Shown one piece after another: positions 9,077 to 19,693 of a stretch of DNA of 38,215 nucleotides. Below the pieces are notes generated by a model that did no database searches, was not told where the DNA came from, and saw only the letters and a list, made by a program, of their open reading frames with translations. Position 1 is the first letter of the stretch. The number at the start of each line of letters is the position of its first letter. The stretch lies in contig JAUWQF010000006.1 of the NCBI GenBank assembly GCA_030611205.1, forward strand, positions 1 through 38,215, read 5' to 3'. The translations under genes were made by a program, and so were the position numbers. Source of the DNA: Methanothrix sp. (lineage in GTDB: Archaea > Halobacteriota > Methanosarcinia > Methanotrichales > Methanotrichaceae).

Positions 9077-10946
9077 CTAAACCAGGTTGAAAGGAACCGA
9101 ACAGGTCGCAGCATCTCCGAACCCGTCCCGGGCAACCACCCGCAAAGAATAGTCTCCGGGCACCCAGAACTCGGTCTCCCACCCGGGCGGTGTAAGTCCC
9201 ATCGAGATCGGTGTCGTACATGGGTATTCGGATCTCCTTCTCAGGTCCCATCACCAGGACCTCCGCGCCGCACACATCTCCGGATATTTCCGCTTCGATG
9301 ATCATCCGATCGCCCGGGCTGGTCCCGGCGCCTGCCAGGCGGACGTTGCTCACGATGGGCCCTTTCACCGCAGGATCTTCTGTCATCTCCAGGGACCGGC
9401 TGAGGTTCAGCTCGCCCCATCCGTAGGTGTTGTCGGGACCTGGGACGCCCAGGTCGTCCGCCGACCTGAGCAGCGCCCTCTTTACATCTGCCGGACTGAA
9501 ATCCGGCTCTTTTTCCAGGAGGACCGCGATCGCTCCCGCCACCTGGGGTGCGGCCATCGAGGTCCCGTCCATGGTGCTCCGACCCTGGAGAGTTCCTGCC
9601 CTGGCAGAGCCTACATCCACACCTACCGCTACCAGGTCGGGCTTGATCCTGCCGTCCGAGGCCGGACCACGGGACGATCTCCGGTAGATCTGCCCTCCGG
9701 CATCCACCGCCCCCACGGTTATTACCTTCTCTGCGCTGCCGGGGATCACGATCGATCTGGAGGCAGGTCCGGAGTTGCCCGCAGCCACGCAGACTACCAT
9801 CCCTTCGTCCACTATCCTGTCGCAGGTCCTGTCCAGGAGCGATCTCCCATCGCGGGGAGCTTCTCCGCCAACGCTGAAGGATATCACGTCTATCCCCAGC
9901 TCGTCTCGCTCCTCCGTGCACCATTCGAGAGCCTTGAGGGCGTCTGATAGGTAGCAAGCACCCTTATCGTCCATCACCTTGACCACCACCAGTCTCGCCC
10001 CGGGCGCGACCCCGCCATCGGTGCCCGCTATAAGCCCGGCACAGTGGGTCCCGTGACCATGATCGTCATAGGGCTCGCTGCGACCGTTCACGAAGTCCTT
10101 GAAGGCGACGATCTTGGGGTCGTTGGTGGATAGATCGTCGTCCATGTCGTCTAAAGACCGATGCTTAGGATCGATACCCGTGTCCAGCACGGCCACCGTC
10201 ACGCCCTTGCCGGTGGCGTTGGGCACCCTCATCCGGGGATCTTCGAAGGGGATGTACCCATTTTCCAGATCGCCCAGGATCTGGAGCTTCTGGTCTTTGT
10301 ATATCCCCACAACACCCTTGAGCCTGGCCAGGTCTTCTAACCGATCGCCTGGGATCACCATGGAGAAACCCGACAAGATCCCCGGCTCAACCCTGAACCG
10401 TCCTAGGACCTCCTCCCCCTGGGTAACGTTCTTGTCGTGTATGACGATTACCCTCAGCTCATCCGGCCCCAGGCACTCCAGGCTATCCTCGATCCGGTTG
10501 AAGTTTAGGTCCCGTAGATCGAAGACGGCAACGGTCTGGTTATCGTCTTTGGCACCGTTGCCGCATCTGTCCACCGCAACGATGGTGATCGTGTAGTTTC
10601 CCGGCGAAAGATTGGGACTCCAATAGCCCACATAGCTCCCGTTCCTCTGGATATCTATCATGGGGATGAAACGCCCGCCCACCTCGGCATGTACCGAGCC
10701 GATGCCGGTCTCGTCTCTGACCCGGGCGTTGATCTTGGTCAGGTTCCCGTATGTTACCGTCTCCGGCGCCTCGACGCCGAGGATGACGGGCGGCGTCTGG
10801 TCGCAGGCATCTGAAAAGTGGATACTGCCCGGGTATCCAGTGAACCAGCAGGTCGGCTCTTCGGTGCCAGGGTATGAGGCACCCGGACCAAGAGCATAGG
10901 TCAGCACAAGAAAAGAAAGAAAAAATAAGGGTGTCGAGCGCTTCAT
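9077..10946 (-). CDS. Secreted S8 family subtilisin-like serine peptidase (frameshift near the 3' end in this sequence)
   Basis: Signal peptide MKRSTPLFFLSFLVLTYALG; VAVLDTGID (Asp), HGHGTHCAGLIAG (His), GTSMAAPQVAGA (Ser). After a shift near 9175-9195, the alternate frame reads ETEFWVPGDYSLRVVARDGFGDAATCSVPFNLV*, ending at 9077. Confidence 0.85.
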
Positions 10947-10951
10947 CTCAT

Positions 10952-12544
10952 CTAGAACCTGCCGAGCTTCTTGTATCTTGCCGAGGTGCTCTTCGAGATC
11001 GGCGCGGTACCGGAGATCTCCACGGTCAACGCTTCCTCGAAGCTGGTGGTAGTGCCCCCCGCGGGCGCCGCGATCAGGATGACAGGGTACAGTCCATCGG
11101 GTTTGCCGGTGGCGTCCCAGGTGCCCACATATAGGTCGTCAGAGGCGAGTGTCAGGAGGATCCTGTCAACCTCAACGCCTGCCGGATCGTAGATGATGGC
11201 TCCCGCGTTGATAGGTGCGCTGCCGGCAGCGCCCAGCCTTATGCCGCCCGACCCCGAATCGCTCCCCGGAGATCGGCCAATATTGCCGCCGGTGTAGATG
11301 GTGAGCGGCATGCAGCCCACGCAACCCATCGTTCTGAGCACGGTATCGTTCTCGGAGACGTTCGTCGTCTCTTCGACGGTCTCTTCCTCAGCGATCGGCT
11401 CTGCTGGCTTTTCGATCACTCGGAAGGCAGCATAGATGTCCACGAGCCCGGGCCTGGCCGGGTTGGGCTCGGCATGAGCCTCCACCAGCTTGACTGCGGT
11501 GGAAGACTGGTGGGCCGTCCAGTCATTCAAGGTGTAGATGCCAGCGTCGTACCCCATGAGCTGGAGGGCGTACCAGACCATCGATGCCTTGGCTCCCGCC
11601 TTCGAATAGACCACCACAGGCTTGCTCTTGTCCAGCCCGATGAAGAGGTCCGTCAGATCTTCGCCGTCCTTGACGCGGCCCTGATCCAATACATCTTCGT
11701 AAGATATGTGGACTGCGTTTCCTATCTTTCCGAAGGCGAAGTCCTGGAAGTCCCTGGCGTCTACCAGCTGAGAACCGCCGGTCACCTCACCGTAGTCTGC
11801 CAGATAACCAGGTCTGGGACCGGACGTGTAGTTGGCAGGCGCTCTGCTGTTGGGCGTGGTCTCTACAGGCAGACCTGCCTCTCTCCAGGCGTCTATGCCC
11901 CCATTGAGGTACTTAACATTGTCATGACCGAGATAACGCATCGCCCAATAGACGAAGGTGGCCACAGACCTGCCGCCGCAGTCCGGGCAGTTCCCGTATA
12001 CGATCACCGGATCTTCTGGAGAGACGCCCGCATCGCCCAGCACCTTGCTCATCTCGGACGCCGACTTTATGTTGTCATTTTCGTCCAGGAACTCCTCCCA
12101 GAATAGAGGCACAGCGCCCTTGATATGGGATTTGGAGTACTCGGTCCCCACGTCGAGTATCACTTCCGAGCCGGTGACGTCCCCGGCAGAGATGATGTAG
12201 TCGGGATGGACGAAGCCCTCTGTCTCGTTTTCCATCTCCGCCCTGATATCCTGGGGACCTGCGGATGTGGCGTTGGGATCCTTCGGCGTGAACCAGGGAG
12301 CATCGATGGAGCTGTTATCCTTGAGATCGTGACCCAGGAATTTGAGAATAGCCAGATCGAGGTTATCGGCACTACATGCGGGACAGTCATAACTCGTGAC
12401 AGCGCTGACCCCGCTCATCAGTGCTGCACTGATCACCAGCACCCCGAAGGTGCAGAGCCAAAGACCCTTGATATCGCGCCCGAACCTGTGGCCGGGCAGA
12501 TTGGTTGAAGTATGAATTGAACAAAATTTTCTAGCTCCTAACAT
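10952..12544 (-). CDS. Secreted tandem-rhodanese-domain protein (sulfurtransferase-like)
   Basis: 530 aa; EVILDVGTEYSKSHIKGAVPLFWEEF...VIVYGNCPDCGGRSVATFVYWAMRYLGHDNVKYLNGGIDAWREAGLPVE; second domain SQLVDARDFQDFAFGKIGNAVHISYED...VVVYSKAGAKASMVWYALQLMGYD. Confidence 0.82.
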   Translation of the reverse strand: MLGARKFCSIHTSTNLPGHRFGRDIKGLWLCTFGVLVISAALMSGVSAVTSYDCPACSADNLDLAILKFLGHDLKDNSSIDAPWFTPKDPNATSAGPQDIRAEMENETEGFVHPDYIISAGDVTGSEVILDVGTEYSKSHIKGAVPLFWEEFLDENDNIKSASEMSKVLGDAGVSPEDPVIVYGNCPDCGGRSVATFVYWAMRYLGHDNVKYLNGGIDAWREAGLPVETTPNSRAPANYTSGPRPGYLADYGEVTGGSQLVDARDFQDFAFGKIGNAVHISYEDVLDQGRVKDGEDLTDLFIGLDKSKPVVVYSKAGAKASMVWYALQLMGYDAGIYTLNDWTAHQSSTAVKLVEAHAEPNPARPGLVDIYAAFRVIEKPAEPIAEEETVEETTNVSENDTVLRTMGCVGCMPLTIYTGGNIGRSPGSDSGSGGIRLGAAGSAPINAGAIIYDPAGVEVDRILLTLASDDLYVGTWDATGKPDGLYPVILIAAPAGGTTTSFEEALTVEISGTAPISKSTSARYKKLGRF

Positions 12545-12569
12545 AAACCCACTCCTTTTAAGAGAGAAT

Positions 12570-14120
12570 CTAATCTATGCTCCAGCCCGATCTGGGCAGG
12601 AGCTCCACCTCCCCTATAGGTTCTTCGAACTTGTTTCCTTTAATGTCTTTTGCGGTCAGCACGACCTCGTACCGGCCGGCGTTCATCAGGGCGGTCATCA
12701 AGGTGCCCTCATAAATGTTATCTCCGGCCCGGGTCACGGAGACGTACCTGGAGGGTTCCGAGAGGTCCACGACGTTGTGAGCACGGGCCGATACCTGAGC
12801 CACCCCGTACTTCGATTCCAGGGTCACCCGGACCTTTACCTGCTCGCCGATACGGGCACGGGCGGGGATTATAGCCCGCTCCACCATCTTGAGAGGCAAG
12901 ACCGACCGGCCCATTATGGGGTACCTGTCCCAGGTATACTCGTTGATCCAGTAGGGCTCGTCCCCGAAGCCGTCGCTTCCCGAGACGTTCTGGTCGGTCC
13001 CGCTCATCAGGTCCTGGCCCTGGTAGTCTCCCCAGAAGTTGCCGCCTCGGGGGTAGGCGTACCATTTATTTGTCCCTCGGTCCAGGGCCTGGATCACGTT
13101 CTCGAAGAAGCGGTTGTTGTAGATGATGTTGCCGTCCGTATCCAGATAGATGCCTTTCTGGCTGTCGGATACGTTGTTCTGGACGATGGTGTTGTTGCCG
13201 GGTCCTTCCTGTATCTGGATCCCGTACCTGGTGTTACCAGCGATCTCGTTGCCCATTATGAGGTTGCTGCCCGAGCCTTCGTAGAGGGATATTCCCACCA
13301 CATCATTATTCGAGATGGTGTTGTTCAGGATCCTGTTCTCGACGCAGCCGTGGATCATCTTGAGGCCGGAGTTGCGGTTATGGACGAGCCGGTTCGATTC
13401 GATCAGGTTGCCGGAACAGTCGGTGAACATGTAGATCCCATAGTCGTTCCTCTCTGCAACGTTCCCTTTGATGACGTTATCGCGACAAGAGGGGAAGAGG
13501 CATATGCCGTACTCGCCGTTGTCGTTGGCGGTGTTATTCTCGATTCTGTTCCGGTTTGAGTTGGAGAGGTATATGCCGTACCAGCCCTCCTCCCCCAGGC
13601 CGTTGAAGCTGGCGACGTTGTCCTCGATCACGTTCTCATCCGAGTATACCAGGGTGATCCCGGGTTGCACACAATGGACGACTGTGTTATTGGAGATCAG
13701 GCAGCCTCGTGCATGATCCAGCTTTATGCCGTAGAACCCGTCTCTGATCACGAACCCGGATATGTTGACGTTGTTCGCCCTCACCTCGACGCAGGCCTCT
13801 CTGCTGCTTGCCCGGATCACGGCACCGTTGCCGACCAGGTCCAGGCTCTTGGTGATCACGATCTTACCGTAGCTGTAGCTGTCAGGGCCAGGACTCACGA
13901 TGAGCGTATCACCGGGAGCCGCTGCATCTATCGCCGCCTGGAGATCGGTGCCGACCTGGTACGTGGCGGCCGATGCTCCCGTGACAAGCAAAAAGACGAT
14001 ACACAGGATCGCGCCCGCCGGGCGGCGCCCGTATGCTGACTTCCTCAAGCAACCCACCAGTTCAAAGAGCGATCGCCGGTTAATAAACCTAACGTGGACC
14101 TCTCGGGACGATGAGGTCAA
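12570..14120 (-). CDS. Secreted right-handed parallel beta-helix (NosD-like / PbH1 repeat) protein
   Basis: Repeated N..I.NN.....YGIYL..S..N.I..N...; NFWGDYQG motif; N-terminal signal region and AIDAAAPGDTLIVSPG. Confidence 0.88.
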   Translation of the reverse strand: MTSSSREVHVRFINRRSLFELVGCLRKSAYGRRPAGAILCIVFLLVTGASAATYQVGTDLQAAIDAAAPGDTLIVSPGPDSYSYGKIVITKSLDLVGNGAVIRASSREACVEVRANNVNISGFVIRDGFYGIKLDHARGCLISNNTVVHCVQPGITLVYSDENVIEDNVASFNGLGEEGWYGIYLSNSNRNRIENNTANDNGEYGICLFPSCRDNVIKGNVAERNDYGIYMFTDCSGNLIESNRLVHNRNSGLKMIHGCVENRILNNTISNNDVVGISLYEGSGSNLIMGNEIAGNTRYGIQIQEGPGNNTIVQNNVSDSQKGIYLDTDGNIIYNNRFFENVIQALDRGTNKWYAYPRGGNFWGDYQGQDLMSGTDQNVSGSDGFGDEPYWINEYTWDRYPIMGRSVLPLKMVERAIIPARARIGEQVKVRVTLESKYGVAQVSARAHNVVDLSEPSRYVSVTRAGDNIYEGTLMTALMNAGRYEVVLTAKDIKGNKFEEPIGEVELLPRSGWSID

Positions 14121-14231
14121 ATCCGGGGGAAATACATCCAGAAGACCTCCCCATGAGGTCTACAAGAGACTCATATGGGTCAAAGATGAACACAAGTTTC
14201 TTTATCTGGACCGACGTTATGGGCGATAGAG

Positions 14232-14816
14232 GTGTTTAGCTTGAGATCTTTATTTGTAACGGGCTGTGTGCTGATGTGCGCGGTCCTGTTGATGGGGACG
14301 GCGTCTGCGGGTTTCAGTACGATCCTGAGAGAGGACACCTACGTAGACGCCGATATGGAAGACGCCAACTACGGTCTGGGTACCACTCTGTGGGTATCAT
14401 CCAACGATGGCGATCCGGTGAAGATAACTTATCTGAAGTTCGATAATAACCTCGAGAACGTTGGCGTCGAGTCGGGTGACGATATAGAGTCTGCCAGCCT
14501 GAAGATCTACGTCACCGACGTAGAGACCGAGGGTGACATCATCGCTTACTTCTCAGAAGAAGACTTCTTCGAGCAGACGGAGACCTGGTCTGACGGACTC
14601 GGATATCTCGAAGATGCCACCGCCACGCTGTACATCGACGAAGAAGGATGGTGCACCTTCGACGCCACGGAGATCATGAAGATGGCAGCCGATGAGTGTT
14701 TAACCTGTCCATTTGCCATAGTGTTGGTGGCGGAGGACGATGCATCCATCAGTTTTGCTTCCAAGGAAGAATCTGACGGGAATGAGGCTGTACTGGATTA
14801 CACGACATCCGGGTAG
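14232..14816 (+). CDS. Secreted single DNRLRE-type domain protein (disaggregatase-related fold)
   Basis: Signal peptide then FSTILREDTYVDADMEDANYGLGTTLWVSSNDGDPVKITYLKFD...SASLKIYV, typical of DNRLRE domains. Confidence 0.75.
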   Translation: MFSLRSLFVTGCVLMCAVLLMGTASAGFSTILREDTYVDADMEDANYGLGTTLWVSSNDGDPVKITYLKFDNNLENVGVESGDDIESASLKIYVTDVETEGDIIAYFSEEDFFEQTETWSDGLGYLEDATATLYIDEEGWCTFDATEIMKMAADECLTCPFAIVLVAEDDASISFASKEESDGNEAVLDYTTSG

Positions 14817-14849
14817 ACTCGAGGCGCATCCTTCTCGCGTGGTGACGAC

Positions 14850-14864
14850 TGAGGTGCGACCTCA
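14850..14864. terminator. Hairpin TGAGGT-GCG-ACCTCA, putative intergenic terminator
   Basis: Perfect 6-bp stem and 3-nt loop after the stop of the 14232-14816 gene. Confidence 0.3.
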
Positions 14865-14897
14865 CCGCCCCTGCGTAAATTAAGTTTTTATATTCTT

Positions 14898-15971
14898 TTG
14901 TATAGGTTAGTGATGATGCTATCGTCTTCCGGTCACAGAACTCTGATATCTCTTCTGGTGGTCACGGCGCTGGTCCTATCGGTTGCATCGGCGGAGGTGA
15001 TCCTCATGACATCACCAGGTTGCGTCAAGTGCGCCGCGGCCGGAAAGGTGATCGAGAAGGTACTGGCCGAGCACGGTGGCCAAGAGCTGGTGGTCCACGA
15101 CATCTATTCCGAAGAAGGCCGGCAGGCGATCAGGGATTACAACCTAAAGGGCGGGGTGCCCGCCATGGTGATCGAGGGCACGGTCATCGGCCACAAGGAC
15201 TACGATGGCGACCTGGATCTCCTGGAGACGATGATCGGGGTGGCGCTGGTATCGGGAGACGGTTTCCCCGGCACCCCGGAGGGCGTCTTGGACCTTGGGT
15301 CTCTTTCCATGACGACAGTCTTCCTGGCGGGGCTCCTGGCCGGTTTCAACCCCTGCCTCCTGGGGATACTGGCCTTCCTCTCCACGGCGGTGATCTCCAG
15401 CACCGGCAGGCGGAGGGACCTTTTGGCGATGGTGGTCTGCTTCGCCTTCGGGATCTTCGCTATGTACTACCTCTTCGGCGTGGGGATGCTTCACACCCTT
15501 CGCGCGGAGGCCATCGAGGAGAGCTTCCGGTTGGGGCTCGTCTTGATCCTCTTGGTTCTGGGCGCGGTCCACGTAGAGGACGCCAGGAGGCTGAGCAGCG
15601 GCTCCAAGTCTCTATTCCGGGCCGGGTGGGCGGACAGGTACATCGAGAAACTCATCACCAGGGGCCGGTACGCATCTTACTTTCTTCTGGGTGCCCTATT
15701 CTCCCTGGTCAAGGCGCCCTGTGTGGGCGCGGTTTATATCGCCATCCTGGGTCTGATTTCTGACCAGGGTTACTCAGACGGCGCGGTTTACCTGCTCCTC
15801 TACAACCTGGGTGTGATTCTTCCGGTGATCCTTTTGGGCGGTTTCATCACCCTGGGGATGAGCCCGGCCAAAGTGGACGAGTTCAGAAAGAACCACCGGG
15901 CAGGGATCAGACTGGCCACCGGCCTGACCCTCCTGGCTCTGGCGCCCCTCATCTACTGGCAGATCATATAG
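14898..15971 (+). CDS. Thioredoxin/glutaredoxin-fold domain fused to a CcdA/DsbD-type membrane protein
   Basis: [23 protein letters not shown]...[12 protein letters not shown], then TM segments with [13 protein letters not shown] and [14 protein letters not shown]. Confidence 0.82.
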   Translation: MYRLVMMLSSSGHRTLISLLVVTALVLSVASAEVILMTSPGCVKCAAAGKVIEKVLAEHGGQELVVHDIYSEEGRQAIRDYNLKGGVPAMVIEGTVIGHKDYDGDLDLLETMIGVALVSGDGFPGTPEGVLDLGSLSMTTVFLAGLLAGFNPCLLGILAFLSTAVISSTGRRRDLLAMVVCFAFGIFAMYYLFGVGMLHTLRAEAIEESFRLGLVLILLVLGAVHVEDARRLSSGSKSLFRAGWADRYIEKLITRGRYASYFLLGALFSLVKAPCVGAVYIAILGLISDQGYSDGAVYLLLYNLGVILPVILLGGFITLGMSPAKVDEFRKNHRAGIRLATGLTLLALAPLIYWQII

Positions 15972-16035
15972 GGCTCAGGGCTATGGCAAAAAGATTAATA
16001 CCCTTATAATGCCCACCCCTTCAAGAGGTGAAGAC

Positions 16036-17226
16036 TTGTTTTTAGTAGGAGAAGCGCTTATCGGCGAGGGGCCCGAACTCGCCCACATCGATCTAATTAT
16101 AGGAGATAAAGAGGGGCCCGTGGGCACGGCCTTTGCAAACGGACTATCACAGCTTTCTGCCGGCCATACCCCGCTGCTTTCGGTGATCCGACCAAATCTG
16201 CCGGCCAAGCCTGCGACCCTGATCGTGCCCAAGGTTACTGTGAAGAACATGGAACAAGCGGGCAAGATATTCGGGCCGGCACAGACCGCGGTGGCCAAGG
16301 CGGTGGCAGATTCCGTGGCGGAAGGCGTCCTTCCCGCGGAAGATGTCGAAAATATGGTGATAATCGTCAGCGTCTTCATACATCCAGAGGCGCGCGACTA
16401 CGAGGCAATATACAGGTACAACTACAGCGCTACCAAGCTATCGATCCAGAGAGCCATGGACAAGTTCCCCGATGTGGAGACTATGCTCTACGAGAAGGAC
16501 CGTTCCACCCATCCCATGATGGGTTTCCGGGTGATCAGGCTGTGGGACCCTCCCTATCTCCAGGTGGCTCTGGACCTGGTGGACCTCGCAGAGGTCAAGA
16601 GGGTGCTCTCTCTACTTCCTGATAGCGACCATGTCCTGATCGAGGCTGGAACGCCCCTGGTGAAGAAGTTCGGCGTCAATGTGGTCAAGGATATAAGGGC
16701 GGCAAGACCGGGGTCCTTCGTGGTCCTGGACCTGAAGATCCTGGATACCGGCAACCTGGAAGTCAGGCTGGCCGCCGACGCTACCGCAGATGCCGTGGTG
16801 ATGTCGGGTCTTGCGCCCCACAAGACGCTGGAGCTGGCCATCAAGGAGGCCAGAAAGACCGGCCTGTATTCGATCATCGATATGCTGAACGTCTCTGATC
16901 CCCTGGAGGTCTTGAAGGGGCTCTCCGTGCTGCCCGACGTCGTCGAGATGCACAGGGCCATAGATATGGAGGCGGAGAAGCACAACTGGAAGACCATAAC
17001 GGAGATCAAGAAGCTGGCCGAGTCTTCGCCTCGCAGGCTATTGGTGGCGGTGGCAGGAGGTATCAGGGTGGATACCGTGGCCGAGGCCCTAGGATCGGGA
17101 GCGGACATAATCGTGACTGGACGGGCCATCACCAGGTCCAAGGATATCAACGATGCCGCAGATCGGTTCCTGGCCCAGCTCAAGCAGACGGAGATCGATC
17201 AGTACCGGGTAATGACCGACTTCTGA
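16036..17226 (+). CDS. fae-hps: Bifunctional formaldehyde-activating enzyme / 3-hexulose-6-phosphate synthase (Fae-Hps)
   Basis: TTG start at 16036 behind AGAGGTGAAG gives [30 protein letters not shown] (Fae), then [17 protein letters not shown]...[22 protein letters not shown] (Hps). The track start at 16009 is upstream. Confidence 0.93.
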   Translation: MFLVGEALIGEGPELAHIDLIIGDKEGPVGTAFANGLSQLSAGHTPLLSVIRPNLPAKPATLIVPKVTVKNMEQAGKIFGPAQTAVAKAVADSVAEGVLPAEDVENMVIIVSVFIHPEARDYEAIYRYNYSATKLSIQRAMDKFPDVETMLYEKDRSTHPMMGFRVIRLWDPPYLQVALDLVDLAEVKRVLSLLPDSDHVLIEAGTPLVKKFGVNVVKDIRAARPGSFVVLDLKILDTGNLEVRLAADATADAVVMSGLAPHKTLELAIKEARKTGLYSIIDMLNVSDPLEVLKGLSVLPDVVEMHRAIDMEAEKHNWKTITEIKKLAESSPRRLLVAVAGGIRVDTVAEALGSGADIIVTGRAITRSKDINDAADRFLAQLKQTEIDQYRVMTDF

Positions 17227-17227
17227 G

Positions 17228-18553
17228 ATGCGCCTTCTGATCTTCCTTCTTTTTCTGCTTCTGGGCTCTGCTCAGTCTCTGACCGAGGTTTTGGTAGGGC
17301 AACCACCAGACCGTCCCCAGGGAGCGGTGGTACTGGTGGTCGACGGGATGGGCTCGTCTTATGTCTATCCCGAGTACGATGCACGGGCTCTGGATGGTAG
17401 GGTCCTGGGAAAGGCGGCGCTCTTCAGCCTCGCCGGTGGTGCCAGGGTGCTGGACGTCAGGGTTCCGGTGCCCGGTGCCGGTCACAACGTATTGGTCACC
17501 GGATGTCCCTGGGCCGACGAGCCTCTGGAAGGGACGACCATATTCGACCTGGCCCGGGAGAATAACTTCACCTGTGTGGCCCTGCTCCAAAAGGGCTCCC
17601 TGCCTCTGGCGCTGGAGCAGGACGCCTTCCTCCTATTCGGCGAGGGTGTCGCTGTCGCCCTGGACGCGGAGCCTGTGGTGGGGACGAGAGCCAATCTCTC
17701 TCCCGATCTGGTATCGCGGCTCTGTGGATGGCGAGACCAGTTTCCCGCGTACGCCGCCGGGCGCGGGCGCGGAATCGAGGGCTGCATCGGCTCCAACTCC
17801 TGGGGTCTGGACGCTGCCGTCGATCTGGTAGGGGCCCTGGATCCGCCTTTCGTCCTCCTGGTGGACCTGGGCGGGGTGGAGGATGCGGGCCGTCTCCTGG
17901 GGCCTGAGGCGTACCTGGAGGCAATCGCCTCGCTGGACGAACCCCTGGCGAGGCTGGTCCAGGCCTGCGAGGGGCAGGACCTTCTGCTCCTGGTGACCGC
18001 CGATGGTGGCATGACATTCTCGGACCGGGGCCAAATCGACCCCGGCCGGATGGAGAGCCTCAGGGTCCCTGTGGTCTTTATGGGGCCCGGTGTCGACGAT
18101 ATTATCTTGACCGGGGCCTGGTCCCAGACCGATATAGCGCCGACGGTCGTAGAGATGCTGGGCCTGGACGGGAGCCTCTCCCGGTCGGAGGGGTCTGCCA
18201 TGCCGGTGCGGAAGCGCTACGATCTGGAGGTCAGGGGAACAGAGCCTGCTGATGTGGTGAGGGTACGCCGGGATGGCGGCCTGGTGGCCGAAGTTGCTGG
18301 GGACTCCGGGTACATCTTCAGGGGGATGGATCGGGGAGCCTATACGATGGGGGTGGGCAGACGGTCGGTCCCGGTATGTCTGAACGGCGACGGGTTCCTG
18401 GATCTTGCCACCACGGGCAGGATGTCGGGCGTCGTCGTCGCCTGGCCCGCGCTTCCTCATGTGGAGGGGAGGACGCTTTTGGGTGCGTTTCTCATACTGA
18501 TGATAAACCTGGCCGGGGTGGCGATGATCGTTCGGATCGTTCGAGGGGGGTGA
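17228..18553 (+). CDS. Membrane-anchored alkaline phosphatase/phosphodiesterase-superfamily-like protein
   Basis: Signal peptide; GAVVLVVDGMGSSYVYPEYDA, VTADGGMTFSDRG, APTVVEMLGLDGS; C-terminal TM AFLILMINLAGVAMIVRIV. Confidence 0.7.
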   Translation: MRLLIFLLFLLLGSAQSLTEVLVGQPPDRPQGAVVLVVDGMGSSYVYPEYDARALDGRVLGKAALFSLAGGARVLDVRVPVPGAGHNVLVTGCPWADEPLEGTTIFDLARENNFTCVALLQKGSLPLALEQDAFLLFGEGVAVALDAEPVVGTRANLSPDLVSRLCGWRDQFPAYAAGRGRGIEGCIGSNSWGLDAAVDLVGALDPPFVLLVDLGGVEDAGRLLGPEAYLEAIASLDEPLARLVQACEGQDLLLLVTADGGMTFSDRGQIDPGRMESLRVPVVFMGPGVDDIILTGAWSQTDIAPTVVEMLGLDGSLSRSEGSAMPVRKRYDLEVRGTEPADVVRVRRDGGLVAEVAGDSGYIFRGMDRGAYTMGVGRRSVPVCLNGDGFLDLATTGRMSGVVVAWPALPHVEGRTLLGAFLILMINLAGVAMIVRIVRGG

Positions 18554-18873
18554 GGGACCTGGTGGGCGGCGGTCTAAACCCGACATTCAGCATTAAACTC
18601 TAGATTCTGCAGGTGCAATACGCGTAAAAACAATTTTCTATGCCATTTTATATCACAATACGTTACATAATGTGGGATAACATCGTATAATTTTTTAGCT
18701 AAATCAGGTCACACCACATAGGGCGTCCTTTAGAGCCCTACATCAGAATCTTCGAGGCCTAGCCAACGCACAACTCACAATTCACATAATTAAAATAAAT
18801 TTTTAGTTTGGTTGGGAAATCGCTATCAGGAAAAAATATTCCTGTGACAAAGCCCGACATACGGGATGTACGT

Positions 18874-19693
18874 GTGCGACAAGAAGCTGTATCGAGGATT
18901 GAGGTTCAATGCGCCGTCCTATCCGTTTGGGATGTCCCTACCATGGCATGCGGTTCCGGTAACGGAACGGTGTGAAGCCCATGGGACAACGTGGAGAAGA
19001 ACGGAACCTTGATCTGTTCAATTTGCCAGGGAAATGACGCCATGGAGAAGCAAACGCTGAATCATCGAAAAAGGGTCGTAATCCGCAACAGGCGAAATCA
19101 GGGTGATCACGCCTGAACCAAAAGGTACGGAGCCCGGCTATTACTGCAACCTACACAGAATGGCAGGCGGACACGGTGGCTCCCGGCTCAAAGATGGCTC
19201 CTACCGCGTCAAAAGTATCCTCGATACGGAACTTGGTAACCCGGATGCGCTCCTCGCTAGAGGTAAGGAGTTCGCGAGAACGACTGACAGCGCAGCCGGG
19301 AGAGGATGTCTCAAAAAGCGAATGCCTGCCGGTAATGGGTAGGATAGAGGCATGTGCCTCAGCCTGAAAGGGCGCAGACTTGGGACAGGTGTTTCACGGC
19401 AAAAAAGGGTGGTATTCCAGTGAAAGTACGACATTCAACGACGCCGGTAGGCGAGAAGCGTACTGACTGGGAACTCGTCCGTCAATGGAACTCCATCGAC
19501 TGGGACGAAGTAAAATCCCGAGTTAACCGGTTACAGACCCGGATTGCAAAGGCAACACGTGAAGAAAAACTCTTATTCTTCGCGTTCCGCCGCCCGACCA
19601 TCATGTTGTGAAATGCGCGAGCCGTATGCGGTGAAAGTCACACGTACGGTTCCTGGAAGGGGGGACGGTGGTAACACCTTCTCCCTATTCGAC
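18874..19693 (+). mobile_element. Group II intron, chloroplast-like (CL) class by domain V, with a truncated intron-encoded protein
   Basis: 5' end GTGCGAC at 18874 (GUGYG could also start at 18872); domain V GAGCCGTATGCGGTGAAAGTCACACGTACGGTTC at 19619-19652; domain VI-like GGAAGGGGGGACGGTGGTAACACCTTCTCCC; 3' end near CTATTCGAC (approximate). Confidence 0.85.
19420..19611 (+). pseudogene. Remnant N-terminus of a group II intron reverse transcriptase/maturase
   Basis: MKVRHSTTPVGEKRTDWELVRQWNSIDWDEVKSRVNRLQTRIAKATREEKLL; the W..IDW..V...V.RLQ.RI.KA motif is typical of the RT N-terminus. The ORF ends a few nt before domain V, so RT, X and En domains are missing. Confidence 0.78.

Noticed and set aside
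8511-10946. Single 811-aa subtilase-aldolase fusion protein
   Set aside because: The alternate frame gives a coherent subtilase C-terminus and stop at 9077, and the aldolase has its own start at 9062; the fusion is best explained by a frameshift.
18719-18844. Small hairpins (TAGGGC/GCCCTA and CAGGAA/TTCCTG) upstream of the intron as a regulatory RNA
   Set aside because: Short stems expected by chance in AT-rich intergenic DNA; possibly a terminator used as intron target, but not supportable.
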